NCBI RefSeq assembly: GCF_039729195.1
Contig: NZ_CP155796.1
Span: 3,720,001-3,784,000 of the forward strand
Origin: Mycobacterium sp. DL
GTDB taxonomy: Bacteria > Actinomycetota > Actinomycetes > Mycobacteriales > Mycobacteriaceae
Direction of reading: 5' to 3'
Length of the DNA stretch: 64,000 nucleotides
Every line of letters starts with the position of its first letter. Position 1 is the first letter of the stretch. The notes beneath the pieces are model-generated. The model was not told the origin of the DNA, did no database searches, and was given only the letters and a program-made list of their open reading frames with translations. Of this stretch, positions 1 to 8,320 are shown piece by piece. The position numbers and the translations under genes are program-made.

Positions 1-2176
1 TGACCGGGCGCACCGTCACACCCTCGTCGGTCCACGCCTGGACCACCGCCCGGACCGCGGCCACCGTTCCCGACACCACGGTGGACTCCGACGAGGCGCT
101 GATGGCCGCCACCACGTCGGTTCGGCCGTGCAGCCGGCGGTCCGCCTCGTCGAACGGCAGTCGCACCAACGCCATCGCACCGTCGCCCATGACGGAACGG
201 AAGCCACGGGCCCGGAAGCAGGCGACCGATGCGCCGTGCACGAGATCGAACACCCCCGACACCACGCAGGCGGCGACTTCGCCGACCGAGTGGCCGATCA
301 CCGCGGCGGGTCTGACTCCGTGCTCGCGCAGCACCGCGGCGAGGCCGACCTGCATGGCGAAGGTCAGGGCCTGCACCTGGTCGGTGCCGCCGAGTTGTTC
401 GGTGGTCAAGGCCTCGCGTGCGGAGAATCCGAGCTCCCTGGCGAACACCGCGTCGACCTCGTCGATGGTGGCCGCGAACGCGGGTTCGGTGGCGAGCAGC
501 TCACGACCCATGCCCGCCCAGTGCGACCCGTGACCTGAAAACACCCACACCGCACCGTTTTCCGCCCCGGGCACGCCCGTTCCGGTGACCACCCGCGGGT
601 CCCGCACACCCAGCGCCAGCGCGTCGAGCGCGTCGACGACGGTTGTCGCAGAGTTGGACTCGACGAGACCGGAGGTCACCACCGCACCCCTGACCGGTTG
701 GTGGGAACGGCGCGTCCACATTGTCGATGCGACCTCGGCCACCGGAGTTTCGGCCGCACGCAGGTACCCGGCCAGCGCCGACGCCTGCGACGCCAGACGC
801 GCTTCGGAGCGGCCGGACAACGGGATGAGGGTGGGCCGTGGTGCGGCGGAAGCCGGAGGGGGCTCCGGCGCTTCCTCGATGAGCAGGTGGGCAATGGTGC
901 CGCCGTAGCCGTAGCTGCAGACCGCGGCGCGTCGAGGGTCGGCGCCGCGCGGCCAGCACTCCGCCTCGGTGGGGACCCTCAGGCCGCTGGTCGCCCAGTC
1001 GACGGCGCTGCTCAGGGTGCGCACGCCGGCAGTGGGCGGCAGCATCTCGTGATGCAGCGCCAGTGTCGCCTTGATCAGCCCGACGACACCCGCACCGCCT
1101 TCGAGGTGGCCGGTGTTCGGTTTCACCGACCCCACGGCACACGGGGCGTCGGCGCGCCCGGCGCCGTAGACGGCGGAGAGCGCACCGAGTTCCACCGGAT
1201 CTCCGGTCGGGGTGCCGGTGCCGTGCGCTTCGATGTAGCCGACGCTGGCCGGCGGCACCGCGGACACCCGGCAGGCCAACCGGAAGAGATCCTCCTGTGC
1301 CTCGCCGTTGGGCGACATGATGCCGACGGTGCGACCGTCCTGGGCGACCGCGCCGCCGCGCACCACCGCCAGCACCCGGTCGCCGTCGCGCAATGCGTCG
1401 GCGAGGCGCTTGAGCACCACGACCCCGGCACCCTCGCCGCGGCCGTAGCCGTCCGCAGCGTCGTCGAACGTCTTGCAGCGGCCGTCGGGCGCGGTCGCCC
1501 CCGCGACGTCGAGCACCCGGGTCAGGCCGGGGCCGATGAGCGCGCTGACGCCACCGGCGAGCACCAGCGACGATTCGCCGTCACGCAGCAGCTGGCACCC
1601 CTGATGCACCGCGACCAGCGACGCGGCGCAGGCAGCGTCGAGCGCGACGCTCGGGCCACGCAGGTCGAGAAGGTGCGACACCCGGTTGGCCACCCCGCAC
1701 AGCGAGGTGCCGATCCCGGTCCACGCCTCGATCCCGGCAAGATCCTCCATGAGGAGCTTTCCGTAGTCGTCGGAGTTGACGCCCATCAGCACCGCGGTGT
1801 CACTTCCGGCCAGCGACCGCGGTGTTATCCCCGCGTGCTCCAACGCCTCCCACGACACCTCGAGCGCAAGCCGCTGCTGGGGGTCCATCAGGGCGGCCTC
1901 GCGTGGGGACACCCCGAAGAACTCGGCGTCGAACCCGGGCAGGTCGTCGAGGAAGGTGCCCCACCGTGTCGTCGCCCGCAGGACCGCGGCGTTGCGCGGG
2001 TCCCGGTGCAGGTACGGCTGCCACCGTTCGGCGGGAACCTCGCGCACAGCGCTGCCGCCGGCTAGCAGGAACGACCAGAACTCGTCCGGGGTGGTGATGT
2101 CACCCGCGAGGCGGCAGCCGATGCCGACGATGGCGATCGGCTCGGGAACGGTGTGGTTAGCCTTCCCTAAGCCCAT
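1..2176 (-). CDS. Iterative-type (6-MSAS-like) type I polyketide synthase, 3' end outside window
   Basis: The first 725 residues of a multidomain polyketide synthase are visible; the gene runs off the left edge. A ketosynthase fills about residues 10-430, with the catalytic Cys183 in DAACAAS, His318 in [10 protein letters not shown] and His357 in [10 protein letters not shown]. An acyltransferase follows, with Ser630 in GHSVGEVAA. The ketosynthase motif [10 protein letters not shown] and the RTTRWG-like stretch before the FDAEFFG motif resemble bacterial iterative salicylate or orsellinate synthases more than modular mycobacterial lipid synthases; this is from memory of the family. The active-site context is DAACAAS rather than the usual DTACSAS. 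In-frame ATGs lie at 2194, 2185 and 2176; 2176 is the minimal choice. Neither the KS-only MbtC nor Pks6 fits. An iron-box-like site overlies codons 3-9. Confidence 0.85.
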   Translation of the reverse strand, partial: MGLGKANHTVPEPIAIVGIGCRLAGDITTPDEFWSFLLAGGSAVREVPAERWQPYLHRDPRNAAVLRATTRWGTFLDDLPGFDAEFFGVSPREAALMDPQQRLALEVSWEALEHAGITPRSLAGSDTAVLMGVNSDDYGKLLMEDLAGIEAWTGIGTSLCGVANRVSHLLDLRGPSVALDAACAASLVAVHQGCQLLRDGESSLVLAGGVSALIGPGLTRVLDVAGATAPDGRCKTFDDAADGYGRGEGAGVVVLKRLADALRDGDRVLAVVRGGAVAQDGRTVGIMSPNGEAQEDLFRLACRVSAVPPASVGYIEAHGTGTPTGDPVELGALSAVYGAGRADAPCAVGSVKPNTGHLEGGAGVVGLIKATLALHHEMLPPTAGVRTLSSAVDWATSGLRVPTEAECWPRGADPRRAAVCSYGYGGTIAHLLIEEAPEPPPASAAPRPTLIPLSGRSEARLASQASALAGYLRAAETPVAEVASTMWTRRSHQPVRGAVVTSGLVESNSATTVVDALDALALGVRDPRVVTGTGVPGAENGAVWVFSGHGSHWAGMGRELLATEPAFAATIDEVDAVFARELGFSAREALTTEQLGGTDQVQALTFAMQVGLAAVLREHGVRPAAVIGHSVGEVAACVVSGVFDLVHGASVACFRARGFRSVMGDGAMALVRLPFDEADRRLHGRTDVVAAISASSESTVVSGTVAAVRAVVQAWTDEGVTVRPV
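2152..2170 (-). promoter_or_regulatory. IdeR/DtxR-type iron box over the PKS start
   Basis: On the minus strand this reads TTAGGGAAGGCTAACCACA. It matches 15 of 19 positions of the mycobacterial IdeR consensus TTAGGTTAGGCTAACCTAA, including the full AGGCTAACC core. It lies inside the first codons of the polyketide synthase rather than upstream of them. No start codon exists downstream before the conserved ketosynthase motif, so the operator must lie within the coding region. Binding by iron-loaded IdeR there would be expected to repress the gene when iron is plentiful. Confidence 0.55.
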
Positions 2177-2258
2177 CCTCGGCATGCGGAACATCCTGGC
2201 ACAACGCGTGCACGGGCAGGGAGGTACCCGCCCGGTCACCCGGGAGGAGCGTTCTACG

Positions 2259-2642
2259 TCACAGTCGCGGCGGCGGCTGGGCGCCGGCGTCTCCGGGGTC
2301 GACCTCGACCGCGTAGGACGTGATGGTGCTGATCTTCTCCCCGTCGAATTCGTAGACGGCACAGCTCGCGACGGCGGTGACGCCGTCCGGGCGGACGTAG
2401 CGGACGACCGTGTCCACGGCGACGACGTCGTCACCGGCCGCGGTGACACACCGGTCGAACTCGATCGACGTGCCCTCGAGGCTCTCCAGCGTGTCGCGGC
2501 ACGTCTGCCGAACCGCGTCGCTGCCCTCGAGAACCATGTAACCGACGATCGTCCACTTCACGTCGGTGGCGAGGTGCTCGAGTGCGTCGTCGAAGCGGTG
2601 TTCGGAGAACGCACGGCCGACCGCGCCGGGATCGAATGCCAT
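2259..2642 (-). CDS. SnoaL-like / NTF2-fold protein
   Basis: A 127-residue protein with the size and pattern of the SnoaL/NTF2 cone fold: an N-terminal helical stretch with an EHRFDDALEHLATDV-type segment, then alternating strands ending near YAVEVDPG. Members act as small polyketide cyclases, ketosteroid isomerases or binding domains of no known activity. No active-site signature is clear enough to choose. It ends 65-85 bp before the possible starts of the PKS gene on the same strand, so the two may be co-transcribed and a cyclase-like role is possible, though that is inference from position only. It starts 47 bp from the divergent F420-type oxidoreductase gene. Confidence 0.7.
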   Translation of the reverse strand: MAFDPGAVGRAFSEHRFDDALEHLATDVKWTIVGYMVLEGSDAVRQTCRDTLESLEGTSIEFDRCVTAAGDDVVAVDTVVRYVRPDGVTAVASCAVYEFDGEKISTITSYAVEVDPGDAGAQPPPRL

Positions 2643-2689
2643 GCAGAGACCGTAGCGCCCGCGACCCCGGGCACTGTATGAGTGGAGGC

Positions 2690-3550
2690 ATGAAGCTATC
2701 CGGTGTTGGCCTGTGGAGTTCGCAGTTGCGTTACGGAAACCCGACGGAGGCCGCCGAGGCCGCCGCCGAACTCGACGAACTCGGGTTCCCCGCGCTGTGG
2801 ATTCCCGATGTCGGTGGCCCTGTTCTCGATTCGGTCGACAACCTGCTGTCGGCCACGAAGCGGACCGTGATCGCCACCGGAATCCTCAACCTCTGGATGC
2901 ACGACCCGGTAGAGGTCGCCGACCGCTACGCCACGTTGACCGAGACCCACGGCGACCGGTTCCTGCTCGGCATCGGGGTGAGCCACGCGCCGCTGATCGA
3001 CTCGAAGGAGCCCGGCCTCTACCGCAAACCGCTTGCCGCCACGAAGGCCTTCCTCGACGGCCTGGACAGCGCGGCACAGCCGGTGCCGGTCGCGAACCGG
3101 GTGCTGGCCGCGCTCGGACCGAAGATGCTGCAGCTCTCGGCGACCCGCGCCGGCGGAGCGCATCCCTATCTGGTCACCCCCGAGCACACCCACACCGCCC
3201 GCGAGGTGCTCGGTGAGGGCCCGATGCTGCTGCCCGAACAGACCGTGATGCTGACCGACGACCGCGAGCAGGCGCGCGCCGTCGGCGCCGATTGGCTGCG
3301 GTCCTACCTCGCGCTGCCGAACTATGCCAACAACCTGCTGCGGTCCGGATTCACCGAGGACGACGTCGCGTCGGTCAGCGACCGGTTGTTCGACGCGATC
3401 ATCGCCTGGGGTGACGAGGACGCCATCCTCGCCCGGGTCGCCGAACACCGGGCGGCGGGTGCCGACCACGTCTGCGTCCAGGTGATCACCGCAGATCCCA
3501 CGGAGTTCCCGCGGGAACAGTGGCGTCGCCTGGCGGCCGCGCTGAACTAG
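2690..3550 (+). CDS. LLM-class F420-dependent oxidoreductase
   Basis: 286 residues of the luciferase-like monooxygenase fold, in the mycobacterial F420-dependent subgroup (TIM barrel, usually about 280-300 aa). Visible features are the N-terminal GVGLWSSQL strand, ELGFPALWIPD, the LGIGVSHAP segment that lines the cofactor pocket in this family, and a C-terminal GADHVCVQV strand. The ATG at 2690 follows GTGGAGG closely; another ATG at 2678 is possible. The enzyme probably uses reduced coenzyme F420 for hydride transfer, but the substrate cannot be read. It is followed 3 bp later by the convergent hemW stop. Confidence 0.8.
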   Translation: MKLSGVGLWSSQLRYGNPTEAAEAAAELDELGFPALWIPDVGGPVLDSVDNLLSATKRTVIATGILNLWMHDPVEVADRYATLTETHGDRFLLGIGVSHAPLIDSKEPGLYRKPLAATKAFLDGLDSAAQPVPVANRVLAALGPKMLQLSATRAGGAHPYLVTPEHTHTAREVLGEGPMLLPEQTVMLTDDREQARAVGADWLRSYLALPNYANNLLRSGFTEDDVASVSDRLFDAIIAWGDEDAILARVAEHRAAGADHVCVQVITADPTEFPREQWRRLAAALN

Positions 3551-3553
3551 CGC

Positions 3554-4726
3554 TCAGCCCAGCAGGGTGCGCACCACCGCGTCGGCGAGCAGCCTGCCGC
3601 GGTCGGTCAGCACCAGTCGCTCACCCCGGGCGTAGAGCAGTCCGTCGTCGATCGCGGCCGCGGCGCGATCACGCTCCGGCGCGGACAGCACCGCCATCGG
3701 CAACCCGGAGCGCAGCCGCACCCGCAGCATCACGTCCTCGACGTGGGCGGTCTCGGCGTCGAGTTCTTCGAGATCGGCGACCGGCAGCGTGCCACCTGCG
3801 AGCGATTCGGCATAAGCGTTGGGGTGCTTGACATTCCACCAGCGTGTCGAACCGACGTAGCCGTGCGCGCCGGGGCCGGCGCCCCACCATTCGCCGCCGT
3901 CCCAGTATCCGAGGTTGTGCCGGCACTGCCCGCCGGGGCGAGCCCAGTTCGACACCTCGTACCAGGAGAAGCCGGCGTCGGCGAGCCGGCGGTCCAGCAG
4001 TTCGTAGCGGCCCGCCAGCACGTCGTCGTCGGGGGCGGGCATCTCGCCGCGGCGGACCCGACGGGCCAGCGCGGTGCCGTCCTCGACGATCAACGCGTAC
4101 GCCGAGACGTGGTCGACCCCGGCTTCGATCGCCGCATCCGCCGACCGCATCAGGTCGTCGTCGGTCTCCCCCGGGGTTCCGTAGATCAGATCGATGCTGA
4201 CGTGCTCGAAACCCTCGGCCGCGGCTTCGCGGGCGGCATCGAGTGCCCGGCCGGGCGAGTGCACCCGGTCCAGCGCCGCGAGGACGTGCGGCGCGGTCGA
4301 CTGCATGCCCAGCGACACCCGGGTGAAGCCGGACGCCCGCAGGCGGGCGAAGAACTCCGGCGAGGTCGATTCGGGGTTGGCCTCGGTGGTGACCTCGGCA
4401 CCGACCGCGACGGTGAAGTGGTCGCGGACGGCGTCGAGCACCGAGTCGAGCCCCGCCGCGCCCAGCAGCGACGGCGTACCGCCGCCGACAAAAACGGTCT
4501 GCACCTGCGGTGCGACACCGAGATGGGCGGCGGCGAGCCGGAGTTCGGTGCGCAACGCGGCCAGCCAGCCATCGGGGTTCGCGCCCCCCAGTTCGGCCGG
4601 GGTGTAGGTGTTGAAGTCGCAGTATCCGCACCGCGTCGCGCAGAACGGCACGTGGATGTAGATCCCGAAGGGCCGGTCCGAACCCGCCGTCAGCCCGGGC
4701 AGCGCCACCTTCGCCTGGACCGTCAC
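3554..4726 (-). CDS. hemW: Heme chaperone HemW (radical SAM, formerly HemN-like)
   Basis: 390 residues. A radical SAM core begins at residue 20 with the CxxxCxxC triad Cys29, Cys33, Cys36 in PFCATRCGYC, followed by the SAM-binding GGGTPS motif and a C-terminal HemN-type domain. It lacks the extra N-terminal sequence of true coproporphyrinogen dehydrogenase HemN, and actinobacterial proteins of this length are now regarded as HemW, which binds heme and inserts it into target proteins. It is orthologous by position and length to M. tuberculosis Rv2388c. Its upstream region holds a 28-bp tandem duplication and then the divergent sirA leader. Confidence 0.88.
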   Translation of the reverse strand: MTVQAKVALPGLTAGSDRPFGIYIHVPFCATRCGYCDFNTYTPAELGGANPDGWLAALRTELRLAAAHLGVAPQVQTVFVGGGTPSLLGAAGLDSVLDAVRDHFTVAVGAEVTTEANPESTSPEFFARLRASGFTRVSLGMQSTAPHVLAALDRVHSPGRALDAAREAAAEGFEHVSIDLIYGTPGETDDDLMRSADAAIEAGVDHVSAYALIVEDGTALARRVRRGEMPAPDDDVLAGRYELLDRRLADAGFSWYEVSNWARPGGQCRHNLGYWDGGEWWGAGPGAHGYVGSTRWWNVKHPNAYAESLAGGTLPVADLEELDAETAHVEDVMLRVRLRSGLPMAVLSAPERDRAAAAIDDGLLYARGERLVLTDRGRLLADAVVRTLLG

Positions 4727-4751
4727 CGCACCAGTCTCCCAGAGCGGGCCG

Positions 4752-4811
4752 GCGATGAGCGCCTGCGCGAAGAGCAGACGGTTGCGATGAGCGCCTGCGC
4801 GAAGAGCAGAC
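4752..4811. repeat. Tandem direct repeat, 28 bp x 2, period 32
   Basis: Two identical 28-bp units at 4752-4779 and 4784-4811 share GCGATGAGCGCCTGCGCGAA and AGAGCAGAC, separated by GGTT. They lie between the hemW start and the sirA leader promoter. Short GAGCGC/TGCGCGAAGAG units of this kind occur as interspersed intergenic repeats in several fast-growing mycobacteria, to my recollection. No open frame of its own is supported. Confidence 0.85.
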
Positions 4812-4870
4812 AGTTCGGCTCACCGTGAGCCCATATTTCGCCCGGTTAGGGGCGGTGGCGGCATCCGTGG

Positions 4871-4876
4871 CACAAT
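4871..4876 (+). promoter_or_regulatory. -10 element of leaderless sirA-operon promoter
   Basis: CACAAT ends exactly 7 bases before the GTG at 4884, the spacing that makes a mycobacterial transcript start at its first codon. It matches the TAnnnT pattern except for the first base. No convincing -35 is visible, as is normal for these promoters. Confidence 0.5.
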
Positions 4877-4883
4877 TGGACGC

Positions 4884-4979
4884 GTGATTGCTGCCCACAG
4901 CTTCCCTCGCCGGGTCTCGCTGGTGGTGCGCCGTCATGTCGACTACAAGCGCGTTTGTACCAGCTGTTGTCTGCCTTGA
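4884..4979 (+). CDS. Leaderless polycysteine leader peptide (cysteine attenuator) of sirA operon
   Basis: A 31-codon frame, starting GTG with no room for a ribosome site and ending in CTSCCLP then TGA, 113 bp before sirA. Three of its last seven codons are cysteine. Mycobacteria are known to place such short leaderless polycysteine frames upstream of sulfur-assimilation operons, including sirA in M. smegmatis. When cysteine is short, stalling at the Cys codons opens the downstream gene; when cysteine is plentiful, translation runs through and expression is damped. The sequence shows the frame, start and cysteines; the attenuation itself is carried over from the known cases. The 113-bp spacer up to 5092 probably carries the switchable RNA structure. 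Confidence 0.8.
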   Translation: MIAAHSFPRRVSLVVRRHVDYKRVCTSCCLP

Positions 4980-5092
4980 CCTCGTAGCATCTGCCCACCT
5001 GAACTTCAGCTGGCCGCCGGATCTGCGCCGCCGGACAGCCACCGGTGACATCGCGCGATCTGCACGCCGGCTCCGACGAGGAGCACGACTCG

Positions 5093-6784
5093 ATGACCAC
5101 CACACCGGAAACGCCAGCCAAGCCCACAAAGCCCGCCAAGCGCCCCCGCGGCGAAGGCCAGTGGGCTCTCGGCTACCGCGAACCGCTCAACCCCAACGAA
5201 CAGTCCAAGAAGGACGACAACCCGCTCAACGTGCGCGCCCGCATCGAGAACATCTACTCGAAGAACGGCTTCGAGAGCATCGACAAGGGCGACCTGCGCG
5301 GGCGGTTCCGCTGGTGGGGGCTCTACACACAGCGCAAGCCCGGCTACGACGGCACATGGACCGGCGACGAGAACACCGACATGCTCGAAGACGAGTTCTT
5401 CATGCTGCGGGTCCGCAGCGACGGCGGTGCCCTCACGACGGCAGCGCTGCGCACCCTCGGCGGCATCTCCACCGAGTTCGGCCGCGACACCGCCGACATT
5501 TCCGACCGCCAGAACGTCCAGTACCACTGGATCCGCGTGGAGGACATGCCCGAGATCTGGCGCCGCCTCGACGAGGTCGGCCTGCAGACCACCGAGGCGT
5601 GCGGTGACTGCCCCCGCATCGTGCTGGGTTCCCCGGTGGCCGGTGAGTCCCTCGACGAGGTGATCGACGGCACGCCCGCGATCAACGAGATCGTCAAGCG
5701 CTACATCGGCAAGCCCGAGTACTCGAACCTGCCGCGCAAGTTCAAGACCGCGATCTCGGGCCTCCAGGACGTCGTGCACGAGGTCAACGACGTCGCGTTC
5801 ATCGGTGTCGTGCACCCCGAGCACGGCCCCGGCTTCGATCTGTGGGTCGGCGGCGGCCTGTCCACCAACCCGATGCTGGGTCAGCGGGTCGGCGCGTGGG
5901 TGCCGCTCGACGAGGTGCCCGACGTGTGGGAAGGCGTGGTCAGCGTGTTCCGCGACTACGGCTACCGCCGCCTGCGCGCCAAGGCCCGGCTGAAGTTCCT
6001 GATCAAGGACTGGGGTGTCGAGAAATTCCGGGAAGTTCTCGAGACCGAGTACCTGAAGCGCCCGCTCATCGACGGGCCCGCGCCCGACCCGGTGACCAGG
6101 CCGATCGACCATGTCGGCGTGCAGAAGCTGCGCAACGGGCTCAACGCGGTCGGCGTGGCGCCGATCGCCGGGCGGGTGTCCGGCACGATCCTGTCCAAGG
6201 TCGCCGACCTCGCCGAAGCGGCAGGCTCCAACCGGGTGCGCTTCACGCCGTATCAGAAGCTGATCGTGCTCGACGTTCCCGACGAGAACCTGGCCGAGCT
6301 GCGAGCAGGGCTCGACGCTCTGGGGCTGCCGTCGACCCCGTCGCACTGGCGGCGCAACCTGATGGCCTGCACCGGCATCGAGTTCTGCAAGCTGAGCTTC
6401 GCCGAGACCCGCAAGCGTTCCCAGACGCTGGTGCCGGAGCTGGAGAAGCGGCTCGACGACATCAACGCCCAACTCGACGTGCCGGTGACCATCCACATCA
6501 ACGGCTGCCCGAACTCGTGTGCCCGCATCCAGATCGCCGACATCGGATTCAAGGGCCAGATGATCGACGACGGAGAGGGCCCCGAGGAGGGTTTCCAGGT
6601 CCACCTGGGCGGCAGCCTCGGCCTGGACAGCGGTTTCGGCCGCAAGCTGCGCCAGCACAAAGTCCTCTCCAGCGAACTCGGCGACTACATCGACAGAGTT
6701 GTTCGCAATTTCGTGAAACAACGGGAGCCGGGTGAGCGTTTCGCTACGTGGGCATTACGAGCAGACGAGGCGGATTTGAGATGA
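5093..6784 (+). CDS. sirA: Assimilatory ferredoxin-sulfite reductase
   Basis: 563 residues; reduces sulfite to sulfide with six electrons from ferredoxin, using siroheme coupled to a [4Fe-4S] cluster in the cytosol. The cluster/siroheme ligands are Cys426 and Cys432 (CTGIEFC) and Cys472 and Cys476 (CPNSC). Tyr78 (WWGLYTQ) and Cys170 (EACGDC) match the Tyr-Cys pair covalently linked in the M. tuberculosis enzyme (Tyr69/Cys161), both shifted by nine because of a longer N-terminus. The ATG at 5093 follows GACGAGGAG; an upstream in-frame start at 5045 lacks conservation. It overlaps cysH by 4 bases (ATGA), giving coupled translation, and is preceded by a polycysteine leader. Confidence 0.95.
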   Translation: MTTTPETPAKPTKPAKRPRGEGQWALGYREPLNPNEQSKKDDNPLNVRARIENIYSKNGFESIDKGDLRGRFRWWGLYTQRKPGYDGTWTGDENTDMLEDEFFMLRVRSDGGALTTAALRTLGGISTEFGRDTADISDRQNVQYHWIRVEDMPEIWRRLDEVGLQTTEACGDCPRIVLGSPVAGESLDEVIDGTPAINEIVKRYIGKPEYSNLPRKFKTAISGLQDVVHEVNDVAFIGVVHPEHGPGFDLWVGGGLSTNPMLGQRVGAWVPLDEVPDVWEGVVSVFRDYGYRRLRAKARLKFLIKDWGVEKFREVLETEYLKRPLIDGPAPDPVTRPIDHVGVQKLRNGLNAVGVAPIAGRVSGTILSKVADLAEAAGSNRVRFTPYQKLIVLDVPDENLAELRAGLDALGLPSTPSHWRRNLMACTGIEFCKLSFAETRKRSQTLVPELEKRLDDINAQLDVPVTIHINGCPNSCARIQIADIGFKGQMIDDGEGPEEGFQVHLGGSLGLDSGFGRKLRQHKVLSSELGDYIDRVVRNFVKQREPGERFATWALRADEADLR

Positions 6785-7512
6785 CGGATGTGATGGCGGA
6801 CACGGATCTGCAGAAGCTGGCCGAGCGCGGCGCGGCAGAGCTCGGCGAGCACGCCAGCGCCGAGGACCTGCTGCGCTGGACCGACGAGAACTTCGGCGGC
6901 GCCGGCGGGCCGGCCAATGGATCGGGCTACATCGTGGCGTCCAACATGCAGGACGGCGTGCTGGTCGACCTGGCGGCCAAGGTCCGTCCCGGCGTGGACG
7001 TGTTGTTCCTCGACACCGGATACCACTTCGTGGAGACCATCGGCACCCGCGACGCCGTCGAGGCGGTATACGACGTCAAGGTCGTCAACGTGCGGCCCGA
7101 GTTGAGCGTGGCCGAACAGGACGCCGCTCATGGCAAGGACCTGTTCGCCCGGGACGCGGCCGCGTGCTGCGGGATGCGCAAGGTCGAACCGCTCGGCAAA
7201 TCGCTGAAGAACTACTCGGCGTGGGTCACCGGCATCCGCCGGGTCGAAGCACCGACCCGTGCCAACGCACCATTGATCAGCTGGGACAAGGCTTTTGGCC
7301 TGGTCAAGATCAACCCGCTGGCGGCATGGAGCGACGACGACATGCAGGACTACATCGACAGCAACGGCATCCTCGTCAATCCGCTTGTGTACGAAGGCTA
7401 TCCGTCGATCGGCTGCGCCCCGTGCACCGCCAAGCCCATCGAGGGAGCCGACCCGCGCAGCGGTCGCTGGGCAGGCCAGACCAAGACGGAATGCGGACTG
7501 CACGCCTCGTGA
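6781..7512 (+). CDS. cysH: APS reductase (phosphoadenylyl/adenylyl-sulfate reductase, iron-sulfur type)
   Basis: 243 residues; reduces activated sulfate to sulfite using thioredoxin. The paired Cys129-Cys130 (ACCGMRK) and Cys212/Cys215 (CAPC) are the four [4Fe-4S] ligands that mark the APS-using class, absent from E. coli PAPS reductase. Cys238 in the C-terminal ECGLH is the catalytic cysteine that carries the thiosulfonate. The start chosen is the ATG at 6781, overlapping the sirA stop; an in-frame GTG/ATG at 6748 would extend into sirA. The next gene starts at a GTGA overlap, so the three genes form one operon making sulfite, sulfide and the siroheme cofactor. Confidence 0.95.
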   Translation: MTDVMADTDLQKLAERGAAELGEHASAEDLLRWTDENFGGAGGPANGSGYIVASNMQDGVLVDLAAKVRPGVDVLFLDTGYHFVETIGTRDAVEAVYDVKVVNVRPELSVAEQDAAHGKDLFARDAAACCGMRKVEPLGKSLKNYSAWVTGIRRVEAPTRANAPLISWDKAFGLVKINPLAAWSDDDMQDYIDSNGILVNPLVYEGYPSIGCAPCTAKPIEGADPRSGRWAGQTKTECGLHAS

Positions 7513-8213
7513 CGCTTGTCCTCACCGCGCACGGCAGCGCCGACCCGCGGTCGGCGGCGACGGCGCGCTCGGTGGCCGACACGATCCGCCGGCTGCGGCC
7601 GGATCTCGATGTGCGAGTGGCGTTCTGCGAGCAGAACACGCCGAATCTGCGTGACGTGCTGACGACGCTGCCGCACCGCCGCGCGGTGGTTGTCCCGTTT
7701 CTTCTCGCCGACGCCTATCACGCGAGGGTGGACATCCCCGCGATGATCGCCGACTCCGGGGCCGATGCCCGCCGCGCCGACGCGCTCGGCGAGGACGACC
7801 GATTGATCCACGTGTTGCGTCAGCGACTCGAGCAGGCCGGGATCTCGCGGCTGGATCCCGGTGTCGGGATCCTCGTCACCGCCGTCGGGTCGTCACAGCA
7901 GCAGGCCAACCAGCGCACCGCGACGGTGGCGCGCGAGTTGACGCTGATGACCCGCTGGACGGCCACCACGGCGTTCGCGACCGGGCCGCACCCGACACCG
8001 GCGGAGGCCGCCGATGTGCTGCGCGAGCGCGGCGCCACCCGACTGGTCGTCGCGCCCTGGTTCCTGGCCCACGGCCGCATCACCGACCGCGTCGCGACGT
8101 TCGCCCGCGCCCAGCACATCCCGATGTCGGCACCGCTGGGTGCGCACCGCCAGGTGGCCGAGACGGTCCTGGACCGCTTCGACGCGGCGCTGGACCACCG
8201 CGCCGCGGCCTAG
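7509..8213 (+). CDS. Sirohydrochlorin chelatase-like protein (CbiX/SirB family)
   Basis: 234 residues with the two-lobed CbiX/SirB arrangement: TAHGSADPRS at the N-terminus and FLLADAYHARVDIP about 70 residues later, each supplying a metal-binding His. A second, weaker half follows (VVAPWFLAHGRITDR). It should insert ferrous iron into sirohydrochlorin to make siroheme for SirA. It starts with GTG overlapping the cysH stop (GTGA) and corresponds by position to M. tuberculosis Rv2393. Cobalt chelation cannot be excluded from sequence, but the operon with a siroheme enzyme favours iron. Confidence 0.85.
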   Translation: MTLVLTAHGSADPRSAATARSVADTIRRLRPDLDVRVAFCEQNTPNLRDVLTTLPHRRAVVVPFLLADAYHARVDIPAMIADSGADARRADALGEDDRLIHVLRQRLEQAGISRLDPGVGILVTAVGSSQQQANQRTATVARELTLMTRWTATTAFATGPHPTPAEAADVLRERGATRLVVAPWFLAHGRITDRVATFARAQHIPMSAPLGAHRQVAETVLDRFDAALDHRAAA

Positions 8214-8320
8214 ACGATCACAGCACTCTCCCAGCCTCGGTACACTTTCAGTCGGCGGAGGTCCCGCCGCATCTCATTGAGCAAGGATTCGATGCCTCCC
8301 CTCTTACCCACGGCGGTCTC

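Noticed and set aside
698..2065. Long open frame (455 codons) on the plus strand opposite the polyketide synthase
   Set aside because: Its translation is arginine/glycine/histidine-rich without domains, while the minus strand encodes an intact ketosynthase with all catalytic residues; it is a high-GC antisense shadow.
1..2176. Assignment of the polyketide synthase as MbtC or Pks6
   Set aside because: MbtC is a stand-alone ketosynthase of about 444 residues, whereas this protein continues into an acyltransferase; Pks6 begins with a carrier domain and has different ketosynthase flanks.
5006..6721. 571-codon minus-strand frame across sirA
   Set aside because: It mirrors the codons of sirA, whose cofactor ligands and family match are complete; the antisense product has no recognisable domain.
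8214..8320. Riboswitch (M-box type) before the CNNM pair
   Set aside because: Only a small CGGCGG/CCGCCG stem is visible; the conserved M-box elements are absent and the region is too short.
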